This document shows, piece by piece, positions 9,697 to 18,624 of a DNA stretch of 64,000 nt. The DNA is from Ruegeria sp. THAF57 (GTDB lineage: Bacteria; Pseudomonadota; Alphaproteobacteria; Rhodobacterales; Rhodobacteraceae): the NCBI RefSeq assembly GCF_903914075.1, contig NZ_CAIWNQ010000002.1:558001-622000 (forward strand). Reading direction: 5' to 3'. The notes under the pieces were generated by a model, which saw only the letters and a list, made by a program, of their open reading frames with translations, ran no database searches and was not told where the DNA came from. Every line of letters starts with the position of its first letter. Position 1 is the stretch's first letter. Position numbers and translations under genes: made by a program.

Positions 9697-10514
9697 CGGC
9701 GCGCGTTCCAACTCTGCGAGATTTGCTGGCGCGTGTAGAATATTCCCAGCAGGCCGATCAGCAATAACGTCAAGCCAACCCAGATTGGATATTCCCAGTT
9801 GGTATTACGCGGAAAATAGTTCCGAAACACAAATCCGCGGCACTGGTCGATGATATGAAACAACGGGTTCCACGCAAACATCGTCAACATAAAACCGCCC
9901 AGCGCGTTTGCCACGAACATCTTTCCCGAAAAGACCATGTTCAATCTGCGATAAATCGTGCTCAGAATCGTCGAAGTCGTTGGAAACCACGGCTTCAGGG
10001 CCATGAATACCACACCTACAGAGCACCCCGTAAACCAGGCCAATATCAGCATGTAGAACGCACCGCCTGGATCTTGAATCTCCAACGGGGCAACAAGAAC
10101 CACGTACCCGAATAGGATCACGAAAATGGATACCATTTGCGTGTAAAGCGTTCCAAACGCGGCAGCCAGCAGAACCACCATCATGTTCATCGGTGAATGC
10201 AGCATCATCGGGTTGTCGCCGGTACCAACACCGGACACAGCACCAACCGCTTTGACATGTGTGATGAACAAAAAGATGCCTGAGAGCAGAAACAGGATGA
10301 ACTCACCCCGAACCTTGGCAACACGGGTCCCAAGGAAGGACATGATCAGATAAAAGACGGTGACCAGTGCCAGAACCTGAATGATATTCTTAACAATTGC
10401 GATAATTGCGTTGGAATGACCCGCGCGGATGTTGCGCACGACAGCGTGAAACACGAGTTCAGCCGTTGTGAACGCGCCACCCAAAAGAGTCTGATTTCGC
10501 TTAAAATAAAACAC
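9693..10514 (-). CDS. ABC-2 type permease, polysaccharide-export (KpsM/Wzm-like)
   Basis: Integral membrane protein of 273 aa with about six hydrophobic segments and an N-terminal cytoplasmic amphipathic stretch, in the style of ABC-2 permeases for capsule or O-antigen export. The GTG start follows AGGAAA by about 10 nt. No ATPase partner is adjacent: it is flanked by convergent alkB and divergent cysQ, and none of the other genes in this locus encodes a KpsT/Wzt-type ATPase. The divergent arrangement with cysQ-kdsB-galE and glycosyltransferases suggests it exports the glycan made there, which is inference. Confidence 0.8.
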   Translation of the reverse strand: MFYFKRNQTLLGGAFTTAELVFHAVVRNIRAGHSNAIIAIVKNIIQVLALVTVFYLIMSFLGTRVAKVRGEFILFLLSGIFLFITHVKAVGAVSGVGTGDNPMMLHSPMNMMVVLLAAAFGTLYTQMVSIFVILFGYVVLVAPLEIQDPGGAFYMLILAWFTGCSVGVVFMALKPWFPTTSTILSTIYRRLNMVFSGKMFVANALGGFMLTMFAWNPLFHIIDQCRGFVFRNYFPRNTNWEYPIWVGLTLLLIGLLGIFYTRQQISQSWNARR

Positions 10515-10636
10515 GCGTGCGTCGTTTCCTGCCCAATCGCTTCTAAATTGCCACGAAATTCTTGCCGATCCGTAACTGGCACATCATAAGGCCGGCAGAA
10601 TATTCAATCAACAAATCACAGGAACGGAGCATTTTT

Positions 10637-11434
10637 GTGACTTACGACGCCCTTATCCCCGTCATCCGCCGATTGGCTTTGGAAGCTGGCGACAAAATCA
10701 TGGAAATCTATAATTCGGATGATTTCGACGTGAAGGTCAAATCCGACTCCAGCCCAGTGACCGAAGCAGATGAGGCCGCAGACGTCCTGATCTCGGCGGG
10801 TTTGCGCGACGCTTTCCCGGATATTCTGCTGGTAACCGAGGAACAGGCAGACTCGCACTCGGAAAAAGGCGACACGTTCCTGATCGTCGACCCATTGGAC
10901 GGGACCAAGGAATTCATCAACCGCCGAGGCGATTTCACCGTGAACATCGCACTTGTTGAAAATGGCACGCCGACCCATGGCGTTGTTTATGCCCCAGCCA
11001 AAGGGCGCATGTTCTACACGCAGCCTAACGGACAATCGGTTGAGGAAACCGGCGCGCTTGATAAGGACAATATCGGCGAAACGACTTCGATTTCAGTCTC
11101 TAAACCGGACAATTCCGCACTTTTGATCGTGGCTTCGAAATCACACCGGGATCAGGCGACCGAGGATTACATCAATAAGTATCAGGTGCAGGACAGCAAA
11201 AGCGCCGGCTCATCGCTGAAATTCTGTCTGGTGGCAACGGGTGAGGCCGATCTGTACCCCCGCGTCGGCCGCACGATGGAGTGGGACACAGCCGCAGGTC
11301 ACGCCGTTCTGGCAGGCGCTGGCGGTAATGTGGTCCGCTTTGACGATCATACACCACTGACCTACGGCAAGGACGGCTATGCAAACCCGTTCTTCATCGC
11401 TTACGCTCCGGGTGTTGACCTGAAGGAGGCCTGA
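10637..11434 (+). CDS. cysQ: 3'(2'),5'-bisphosphate nucleotidase CysQ
   Basis: Inositol-monophosphatase-fold Mg phosphatase of 265 aa. Metal-binding motifs are SDSSPVTEADEAAD, VTEEQ, VDPLDGTKEF and, near the C-terminus, MEWDTAAGHAVL. CysQ hydrolyses PAP, the inhibitory by-product of PAPS-dependent sulfation. The GTG start at 10637 has GGAG 7 nt upstream; an in-frame ATG 75 nt earlier adds an unconserved tail. It heads the plus-strand glycan locus that ends in a sulfotransferase, so PAP recycling for that enzyme is a reasonable role. The stop shares one base with kdsB. Confidence 0.93.
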   Translation: MTYDALIPVIRRLALEAGDKIMEIYNSDDFDVKVKSDSSPVTEADEAADVLISAGLRDAFPDILLVTEEQADSHSEKGDTFLIVDPLDGTKEFINRRGDFTVNIALVENGTPTHGVVYAPAKGRMFYTQPNGQSVEETGALDKDNIGETTSISVSKPDNSALLIVASKSHRDQATEDYINKYQVQDSKSAGSSLKFCLVATGEADLYPRVGRTMEWDTAAGHAVLAGAGGNVVRFDDHTPLTYGKDGYANPFFIAYAPGVDLKEA

Positions 11435-12234
11435 TGTCCGTTCTGATCGCCATTCCCGCCCGCTATGCCTCGACCCGCTATCCGGGCAAACCCCTGGTTC
11501 CCCTGACCGGCGCAAGCGGCAAAGCAATGACCCTGATTGAACGGTCATGGCGCGCAGCCGGTTCCGTATCCGGTGTGGACAAGGTGGTTGTTGCCACCGA
11601 TGACGACCGCATCCGTGACGCCGCCGAAGAATTCGGGGCCGAGGTTGTCATGACCTCGGAATCCTGTGGCAATGGGACCGAACGCTGCGCCGAAACCCAC
11701 GCCAATCTGGGCATGGGCTTTGACATCGTGGTCAACTTGCAGGGCGACGCACCGCTGACCCCGCATTGGTTCGTCGAAGACCTGATCGAAGGGCTACGCG
11801 ACGCACCAGATGCAGGTGTCGCCACACCGGTTCTGCGCTGTGATGGCGATGCGCTTAACAGCCTTCTGAATGATCGCAAGAACGGGCGCGTCGGCGGCAC
11901 GACCGCCGTCTTCGCCGCAGATCACAGCGCCATGTATTTTTCGAAAGAAGTGGTTCCCTATACCGCCCAGACCTATGCGCCGGCGGACGACACCCCAGTT
12001 TTTCACCACGTCGGCGTTTATGCCTATCGTCCTGATGCTCTGGCCGCTTACCCCACATGGCCCGTTGGCCCGCTGGAACAATTGGAAGGTCTGGAACAAC
12101 TACGCTTCATGGAAAACGGGCGCAAGGTTCTTTGCGTCGAGGTTGAAGCCAAGGGTCGTCAGTTCTGGGAACTGAACAACCCGCAGGACGTGCCGAAACT
12201 GGAACAGATGATGGCCACCATGGGGCTGGACTGA
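11434..12234 (+). CDS. kdsB: KdsB-family CMP-sugar (CMP-Kdo-type) cytidylyltransferase
   Basis: A 266-aa nucleotidyltransferase: N-terminal IAIPARYASTRYPGKPL binds CTP, and VVVATDDDRI, NGTER and VNLQGDAPL follow the KdsB order. It differs from textbook KdsB at conserved places: QGDAP (103-107) replaces QGDEP, and SCGNGTER replaces HQSGTER. It may therefore activate Kdo for a surface glycan or a related ulosonic acid. It is translationally coupled to cysQ (TGATG). No kdsA, kdsC or kdsD is in the window. Confidence 0.85.
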   Translation: MSVLIAIPARYASTRYPGKPLVPLTGASGKAMTLIERSWRAAGSVSGVDKVVVATDDDRIRDAAEEFGAEVVMTSESCGNGTERCAETHANLGMGFDIVVNLQGDAPLTPHWFVEDLIEGLRDAPDAGVATPVLRCDGDALNSLLNDRKNGRVGGTTAVFAADHSAMYFSKEVVPYTAQTYAPADDTPVFHHVGVYAYRPDALAAYPTWPVGPLEQLEGLEQLRFMENGRKVLCVEVEAKGRQFWELNNPQDVPKLEQMMATMGLD

Positions 12235-12294
12235 CCGCAGTGTTTATCACAAGTAACCGACCTTTTTGGGCGGCAAGACAAATTGGACTATTAA

Positions 12295-13278
12295 ATGACT
12301 AATATTCTTGTGACCGGCGGTGCCGGCTACATCGGGTCGCATGCCTGCAAAGCGTTGTCGCAAGCAGGATACACGCCTGTGACCTTTGACAACCTGATTA
12401 CCGGTTGGCAGGACGCTGTTAAATTTGGCCCATTTGAACAAGGCGACCTATTGGACCGCGCCCGGCTAGACGAGGTTTTCGCCAAATACCAGCCCGCCGC
12501 CGTGATGCATTTCGCGGCCCTCAGCCAGGTGGGTGAGGCGATGTCGGAACCGGGCAAATACTGGACCAACAATGTCACCGGATCGCTGTCTCTGATCGAG
12601 GCCGCCGTTGCCGCCGGGTGCCTGAACTTCGTGTTTTCGTCGACCTGCGCTACCTATGGCGAACACGACAATGTCGTGCTGGACGAAAACACACCGCAGG
12701 AACCGCTTAACGCGTATGGCGCATCCAAACGGGCGATCGAAGACATTTTGCGCGACTTTCAGGCGGCGCATGGTCTGAACCACGTGATTTTCCGGTATTT
12801 CAACGTGGCGGGCGCGGACCCTGACGGTGAAGTTGGCGAATTCCACCGCCCCGAGACACATCTAATCCCGCTGATGCTGGATGCCATCGACGGCAAGCGC
12901 GACGGCCTGACGGTGTTTGGCACCGATTATGACACGCCGGACGGGACCTGCATCCGCGACTATGTCCACGTCTGCGATCTGGTCGATGCGCATGTTCTGG
13001 GTCTGAACTGGCTGGAACAGAACAAGGGCAGCCGCGTGTTCAACCTTGGGACAGGCAGTGGTTTTTCCGTGATGGAGGTTATCGGACACTCCAAGTCCGT
13101 CACCAATCGCGACGTGCCCTATTCCGTGGGGCCGCGCCGGGCCGGAGACTGCACCAAGCTGGTTTCGGGGTCGGTGCGCGCCGGTGATGAACTTGGCTGG
13201 GCACCGAATAGATCTACGTTAGAGACTATGATCGCGGATGCATGGCGCTGGCACCAAAACGGCCATTACGAGAAATGA
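12295..13278 (+). CDS. galE: UDP-glucose 4-epimerase
   Basis: Extended short-chain dehydrogenase of 327 aa that interconverts UDP-Glc and UDP-Gal (or the N-acetyl forms). NAD motif GGAGYIGSH at residues 8-16, SSTCATYG, catalytic YGASK at 141-145, and the substrate-side FRYFNVAGADPDGEVGE and GTCIRDYVHVCDL are all intact. Sixty nt separate it from kdsB. It presumably supplies galactose-type precursors for the glycosyltransferases that follow. Confidence 0.93.
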   Translation: MTNILVTGGAGYIGSHACKALSQAGYTPVTFDNLITGWQDAVKFGPFEQGDLLDRARLDEVFAKYQPAAVMHFAALSQVGEAMSEPGKYWTNNVTGSLSLIEAAVAAGCLNFVFSSTCATYGEHDNVVLDENTPQEPLNAYGASKRAIEDILRDFQAAHGLNHVIFRYFNVAGADPDGEVGEFHRPETHLIPLMLDAIDGKRDGLTVFGTDYDTPDGTCIRDYVHVCDLVDAHVLGLNWLEQNKGSRVFNLGTGSGFSVMEVIGHSKSVTNRDVPYSVGPRRAGDCTKLVSGSVRAGDELGWAPNRSTLETMIADAWRWHQNGHYEK

Positions 13279-13285
13279 GCTCCCT

Positions 13286-14320
13286 GTGACCGGTACCGAG
13301 GATACTCTGCCGCCCCTGTCATGGGTGCAGAAGTACCGGTTGCGCCTGAAACGACGGCGGCTGCTGTGGAGATCATTTCGCAGCCGCCATCAGCTGACCC
13401 CGCTACAGGATCGAACCCGCGCTATCAAACCGGGCGACATTCTGGCCTTTACCACCCTTCGGAACGAGATTACCCGCCTGCCCTGGTTTCTACGGCACTA
13501 CCGTGCCTTGGGTGTGGATCAGTTCCTGATTGTGGATAACGGCAGCGATGATGGAACGGTCGCCTTTCTTCGCAACCAGCCGGACGTGTCGCTGTGGCAG
13601 ACACACGACAGCTATCGCGATGCGCGGTACGGGCTGGACTGGCTGACATGGCTACAGATGCGGCATGGGCATGGGCACTGGACGCTGATGGTAGATGCCG
13701 ATGAGCTGTTGATTTACCCAGAGCATGATACGCGATCGCTGCGCGATCTGACGTCCCTTCTGGACCGACAAGGCCGCAACGCCTTTGGCGCGTTGATGCT
13801 GGACCTTTATCCCAAAGACCCGCTAGGGGTTCAGGGATATGAACCCGACACTGACCCAACTGCCGTTCTGAGCTGGTTTGACCCCGGTCCTTACCGCGTA
13901 ATACGGCAGTCTCCTCTGGGAAATCTATGGGTTCAAGGCGGGGCCCGCGAACGAATGTTCTTTGCCGACACGCCGCGACAGTCCCCAACGTTGAACAAGC
14001 TTCCTCTGGTTCGGTGGTCCCGGCGGTATGCCTTTGTAAATTCGTGCCATTCGGCCTTACCGCGAAAATTGAACGCGGCCTATGACGGTCCGGGGGACAG
14101 CAGGCCGTCGGGCGTTTTGCTGCACACCAAGTTTCTGCCCGAGGTGATCGAGAAATCGAAGGTCGAGAAAACCCGGCGACAGCATTTCCACAACCCCGAT
14201 CAGTTCGCGGACTATTATGACGGGATAATTAATCGCCCCTTAATGTGGACACCTCAGTCGGAGCGTTACACAGGCTGGAGGCAACTGCAGCAGCTTGGGC
14301 TGATGGGCAATATTGAATGA
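13286..14320 (+). CDS. Family-2-like glycosyltransferase (first of two related copies)
   Basis: A 344-aa protein in which FTTLRNEITRLPWFLRHYR and VDNGSDDGT (84-91) mark a Glyco_tranf_2-like GT-A fold. DADE at 137-140 is the probable metal-binding DxD. The N-terminal 50 residues are strongly basic. The GTG at 13286 is preferred because the longer frame overlaps galE by 41 nt. It is similar along its whole length to the next gene. The donor and acceptor sugars cannot be told from sequence; transfer to a surface glycan is inferred. Confidence 0.78.
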   Translation: MTGTEDTLPPLSWVQKYRLRLKRRRLLWRSFRSRHQLTPLQDRTRAIKPGDILAFTTLRNEITRLPWFLRHYRALGVDQFLIVDNGSDDGTVAFLRNQPDVSLWQTHDSYRDARYGLDWLTWLQMRHGHGHWTLMVDADELLIYPEHDTRSLRDLTSLLDRQGRNAFGALMLDLYPKDPLGVQGYEPDTDPTAVLSWFDPGPYRVIRQSPLGNLWVQGGARERMFFADTPRQSPTLNKLPLVRWSRRYAFVNSCHSALPRKLNAAYDGPGDSRPSGVLLHTKFLPEVIEKSKVEKTRRQHFHNPDQFADYYDGIINRPLMWTPQSERYTGWRQLQQLGLMGNIE

Positions 14321-14464
14321 AAATTCGGCCTCTTCGGCTAACGGCTTGTAAATGCGTTGCCTCGATAGATGGAAAAGTGGCATAACCCGATAATGACCCG
14401 GCACCACTCTGGCTGATCCAGGCCCCGGGTATGCTCGCGTATATCAAAAAGGTAGGGCAGTCAC

Positions 14465-15475
14465 GTGAGCCTGTTGGATTCTTACCGAATGAGATTGCGG
14501 CGCAAGCGCCGTATTTTTCGCTGCGTTCGGAAACGGCGTGATCTTACGGCCGTTTCGACAAAAACACAGAACATAGAACGACGTGATGTTCTGTTGACGA
14601 GCGTCGTGCGAAACGAAAAAATTCGCCTGCCGTTCTTTCTGGAATATTACCGCCGCTTGGGGGTCAATCACTTTCTATTTGTCGACAATGGCAGCGATGA
14701 CGGAACGGGCGCATTTCTGGCCGATCAACCGGATGTTTCGGTCTGGCGGGCTGATGCAAGCTATAAGCGGGCCACGTTCGGTATCGACTGGTCGAATTAC
14801 CTGCTGCGCAAATACGCGCATGGTCACTGGGTTCTGACAGTCGACCCGGATGAGTTCTTTATTTACCCGTTCTGCGACACCCGCCCAGTGCGGGCATTGA
14901 CCGATTGGCTGGACAGTTGCGCCGTGCGCAGTTTTGGGACGATGCTGATCGACATGTACCCGCGCGGCCCCGTTGAGGCCGAACCTTACACTGAGGGTCA
15001 GGACCCGTTCGAAATCGCCCGCTGGTTTGACTCGGGCAACTACATGATCACAAAGAACCACGACTACGGGAACTTGTGGATTCAGGGCGGACCCCGCGCG
15101 CGGGTGTTTTTCCGGGACAACCCATCCAAAGCCCCCGCGCTGAACAAGATACCGCTGGTCAAGTGGGACCGGCGTTATGTTTACGTCAGTTCAACCCATT
15201 CTTTGCTGCCGCGCGGCCTAAACCAGGTTTATGACGAATGGGGTGGCGAAAAAACCAGCGGAGCACTACTGCATGCCAAGCTGATCGACACTTTGGGAGA
15301 TAAGGCCCGAGAGGAAATGGAGCGCGGCCAACACTATCGAAGATCGGGTGAATACCGCGCCTATGCCCAAGGATTGGACGACCAGCCCGTCTTTTGGTGC
15401 GACTGGTCCGAGAAATACATCAACTGGCGGCAGCTCGAAATTTTGGGGCTCATGTCCAAAGGAAACTGGGCATGA
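14465..15475 (+). CDS. Family-2-like glycosyltransferase (second related copy)
   Basis: A 336-aa paralogue of the upstream gene. Shared segments include VVRNE-IRLPFFLEYYRRLGV, DNGSDDGTGAFL (74-), HGHW-L-VDPDEFFIYP with DPDE at 127-130, GNLWIQGGPRARVFF and ALNKIPLVKW. It starts with GTG behind AAGGTAGGG and overlaps the following gene by ATGA. A 144-nt gap before it holds no recognised element. The change DADE to DPDE next to the metal site could reflect a different donor. Confidence 0.78.
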   Translation: MSLLDSYRMRLRRKRRIFRCVRKRRDLTAVSTKTQNIERRDVLLTSVVRNEKIRLPFFLEYYRRLGVNHFLFVDNGSDDGTGAFLADQPDVSVWRADASYKRATFGIDWSNYLLRKYAHGHWVLTVDPDEFFIYPFCDTRPVRALTDWLDSCAVRSFGTMLIDMYPRGPVEAEPYTEGQDPFEIARWFDSGNYMITKNHDYGNLWIQGGPRARVFFRDNPSKAPALNKIPLVKWDRRYVYVSSTHSLLPRGLNQVYDEWGGEKTSGALLHAKLIDTLGDKAREEMERGQHYRRSGEYRAYAQGLDDQPVFWCDWSEKYINWRQLEILGLMSKGNWA

Positions 15476-17172
15476 GCAAACTTGGCATCGTCATGCTTGT
15501 TCATTCTGCCCTGCACCGGGTCGAGCAGGTTGCGCGCCATTGGGCCACCGCCGGGTGCCCTGTTGTTATTCACGTCGATCAAAAAGTCTCGGACGAAGCA
15601 TATTCAGAGCTGGCCGCATCCTGTGCGGACACGCCACTGATCCGATTTTCCGAGCGCCACACGTGCCAATGGGGTGGGTGGAGCATCGTGGCAGCCTCGC
15701 AATCCGCGGCCGAACTGATGCTAGACACGTTCCCGGATGTTCATCACGTCTATTTGTCGTCGGGTGCCTGCCTTCCACTGCGACCGGTTTCCGAACTCGT
15801 TGACTATCTTGCGGAACGTCCACGCGTGGATTTCATCGAAAGCGCGACCACTGCCGATGTTAGCTGGACCATCGGAGGGCTGGATCAGGAACGGTTTACG
15901 CTTAGGTTTCCGTTCTCATGGCGCAGGCACCGCAAGCTGTTCGACCTGTACGTCCGGCTGCAACGAGCGCTTGGGATGCGGCGTCGCATCCCCAAAGGAT
16001 TGGTGCCGCACATGGGCAGCCAATGGTGGTGCCTGACCCGTCAGACGCTGTCCGCCATTTTGCAGGACCCCAAGCGCAAGGTGTATGATCGGTATTTTCG
16101 CCGGGTCTGGATACCCGACGAAAGCTATTTCCAGACATTGGCGCGCCTTTATTCGACCCATATCGAAAGCCGGTCGCTCACCCTGTCCAAATTCGACTAT
16201 CAGGGGCGCCCGCATATCTTCTACGACGACCACCTGCAGCTTTTGCGCAGGTCTGATTGCTTTGTGGCCCGTAAGGTCTGGCGCGACGCGGATCGGCTGT
16301 ATCAGTCCTTTCTGTCCGATCAGGCGGGCAAAATGAAACCGGCGGAACCCAATCCGGGGAAGATCGATCGCGTATTCTCGAAGGCGGTCGAGCGCCGCAC
16401 GCGGGGACGGGATGGGCTGTATATGCAAAGCCGTTTTCCGCGTCATGGCAGCGAGAATGGCCTGACATGTTTCCCCTATTCCGTCTTTCAGGGTTTTGCC
16501 GAACTGTTTGAGGATTTTGAGCCTTGGCTGACTGAAACAACAGGCGGGCGCGTGCACGGCCACCTTTTCGCACCCAACCGGGCAGAGTTCTCGGGCGGTG
16601 AAACCATCATTAACGGCGCGTTGAGTGACTGTGCGAAGTTACGGGACTATAACCCGACCGCCTTTCTATCCAACTTGGTCTGGAATACCCGAGGCGAGCG
16701 GCAGTGTTTTCAGTTTGGGCCGCGTGACACGCAAAAGATCAACTGGTTTCTGGCGCGTGACAAGAATGCCCAAGTCTCGGTGATCACTGGCGCATGGGCC
16801 ATCCCGCTGTTTCGGTCCAACCTGAATTTCTCGGACATTCGCAACGAGGCCGCCCGGCTTCAACAGATCGAAACCAAACAGCTTGAGGTTTTGAACTCGG
16901 TCTGGACCAAGGCACGGATTCGAACGTGGTCTCTTGCGGAATTTGTTGAAACACCGATGGAACCGCTTCAGGCGGTGGTCGGGGAAATAGGCATTCAAAA
17001 CCAAAGCCATCTCACACAGACCCCGACCATGGTTGACCTTTCGGGATTTGGCCAATTCCTGCAAAACCTTAAGAACCAGGGGATGCATCCCTACCTGATG
17101 GGCGACTTTCCGTCAGACGACGTGTTCGGAAACCAGGTCAGGCCATATCCAAAACCTTACTTGGTGCGATAA
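15472..17172 (+). CDS. GT14-like (core-2/I-branching family) glycosyltransferase with large C-terminal domain
   Basis: A 566-aa protein. The N-terminal 270 residues follow the branching-enzyme pattern: HVDQKV (34-39), WGGWSIVAA (67-75), YLSSGACLPL, GSQWW (182-186) and PDESYFQTL (215-). The remaining 300 or so residues, starting near KPAEPNPGKIDRVF, form a second domain that I recognise only as a conserved Rhodobacterales-type extension of unknown function. The start at 15472 overlaps the previous stop (ATGA). Expected to add a branching or side-chain sugar; bacterial substrates of this family are poorly known. Confidence 0.75.
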   Translation: MSKLGIVMLVHSALHRVEQVARHWATAGCPVVIHVDQKVSDEAYSELAASCADTPLIRFSERHTCQWGGWSIVAASQSAAELMLDTFPDVHHVYLSSGACLPLRPVSELVDYLAERPRVDFIESATTADVSWTIGGLDQERFTLRFPFSWRRHRKLFDLYVRLQRALGMRRRIPKGLVPHMGSQWWCLTRQTLSAILQDPKRKVYDRYFRRVWIPDESYFQTLARLYSTHIESRSLTLSKFDYQGRPHIFYDDHLQLLRRSDCFVARKVWRDADRLYQSFLSDQAGKMKPAEPNPGKIDRVFSKAVERRTRGRDGLYMQSRFPRHGSENGLTCFPYSVFQGFAELFEDFEPWLTETTGGRVHGHLFAPNRAEFSGGETIINGALSDCAKLRDYNPTAFLSNLVWNTRGERQCFQFGPRDTQKINWFLARDKNAQVSVITGAWAIPLFRSNLNFSDIRNEAARLQQIETKQLEVLNSVWTKARIRTWSLAEFVETPMEPLQAVVGEIGIQNQSHLTQTPTMVDLSGFGQFLQNLKNQGMHPYLMGDFPSDDVFGNQVRPYPKPYLVR

Positions 17173-17178
17173 CCAGAT

Positions 17179-18624
17179 ATGAGCCAGAAATTCGACTATT
17201 TCGTTATTTTTGCCGCCATGCGCACGGGCTCAAACCTGCTAGAGGCCAACCTGAATGCCTTGGACGGGGTCACCAGCCACGGCGAAGCGTTCAACCCGCA
17301 TTTCATAGGGCGATTGAAAACCGAAGAACTGCTGGGCATTTCGATTGAGCAGCGGGACCAGAATCCAACCAACCTGCTGGACGCAATCCGCAATGCACCC
17401 GGCGGGCTGAATGGATTCCGCTTTTTTGATGGCCACGATCCACGTGTGTTAGAGCCTGTACTAAGCGATCCCCGCTGCGCCAAGATCATCCTGACGCGAA
17501 ACCCCTTGGACAGTTTCGTGTCATTACAAATTGCGCGGGAAACCAAACAATGGCAGCTAAAGAACGTAAAACGCCGGCGTGAGGCTCGTATTGAATTCGA
17601 CGTGGTCGAATTTCAAAAATACCTGGACCAACAGCAGAACTTCCAACTTTTGCTGCTTCATCACCTGCACGGCACGGGTCAGACCCCATTCTACATCGCG
17701 TATGACGATCTAAATCGGCTGGAATCGCTGAATGGTCTGGCGGCCTGGTTGGGAATTGCGGAACGGCTTACGGAACTTGATGACACACTGAAACCGCAAA
17801 ACCCCGAGGCGACCCTGTCCAAGGTCACAAACCCGGATCAGCTTGAGCATGACTTGCCTCAAGTCGACAGATTCAATCTGCATCGAACCCCCAATTTTGA
17901 GCCCCGGCGTGGTCCGACAGTAGCCAACTATGTGGCCGCGCCGACCACACCGCTGATGTATCTGCCTGTGCGCGGCGGGCTTGAAGCGCAGGTTTCTCAA
18001 TGGCTGGCTGATCTGGATGGGGTGAAAACGGATGCCCTGATCACCAACCAAAACCGAAAACAGGCACGGACGTGGATGGTTTCCCATCCGGGCCATCGGA
18101 AATTTACTGTGCTGCGCCATCCGTTGGCCCGCGCGCATTCTGTCTTTTGTTCTAAAATTCTGAACACCGGACCGGGCTCTTTTCTTAAGATCCGCAACAT
18201 GTTGCGCAATCGTTTCAAAATTCCCATTCCGGGGCAATTGCGCAAAGACAATTACCCGGTCGATCAGCATTTCGAGGCGTTTTCGGCTTTCTTGCGTTTT
18301 CTGCGCCAGAATCTTGCAGGGCAGACGCCGGTTCGCGTTGACGGAATGTGGTGCAGTCAGGCGCAGGTGTTGGAAGGAATGGCGTCATTTGCCGTGCCCG
18401 ATATGATCCTGAGGGAAGAGGAACTGGCATCGACCCTTCCTGATCTGGCCCGGTCGCTGGGGCACAAAACCCCGCCGGTGGCAGCTATAACCGACCCTGA
18501 CGGCCCTTACACACTGGGCGACATCTACAACGAAACGCTCGAAACGCTGGCGGCAGATGCCTACCAGCGCGACTATATGCAATTCGGATTTGGTGCGTGG
18601 GAACCTGTTAAGGGCGCAGAGTGA
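17179..18624 (+). CDS. Two-part sulfotransferase
   Basis: A 481-aa protein, about twice the size of a single sulfotransferase domain. The N-terminal half has the PAPS 5'-phosphosulfate loop (MRTGSNLL, 14-21) and the 3'-phosphate motif (LTRNPLDSFVS, 105-115). The C-terminal half has a second 3'-phosphate-like motif (VLRHPLARAHS, 311-321), preceded by NRKQARTWMVSHPGH but without a clear P-loop. It starts 6 nt after the GT14-like gene. With cysQ in the same locus it likely sulfates the glycan assembled here. The C-terminal half may be catalytic or a degenerate/acceptor domain. Confidence 0.78.
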   Translation: MSQKFDYFVIFAAMRTGSNLLEANLNALDGVTSHGEAFNPHFIGRLKTEELLGISIEQRDQNPTNLLDAIRNAPGGLNGFRFFDGHDPRVLEPVLSDPRCAKIILTRNPLDSFVSLQIARETKQWQLKNVKRRREARIEFDVVEFQKYLDQQQNFQLLLLHHLHGTGQTPFYIAYDDLNRLESLNGLAAWLGIAERLTELDDTLKPQNPEATLSKVTNPDQLEHDLPQVDRFNLHRTPNFEPRRGPTVANYVAAPTTPLMYLPVRGGLEAQVSQWLADLDGVKTDALITNQNRKQARTWMVSHPGHRKFTVLRHPLARAHSVFCSKILNTGPGSFLKIRNMLRNRFKIPIPGQLRKDNYPVDQHFEAFSAFLRFLRQNLAGQTPVRVDGMWCSQAQVLEGMASFAVPDMILREEELASTLPDLARSLGHKTPPVAAITDPDGPYTLGDIYNETLETLAADAYQRDYMQFGFGAWEPVKGAE

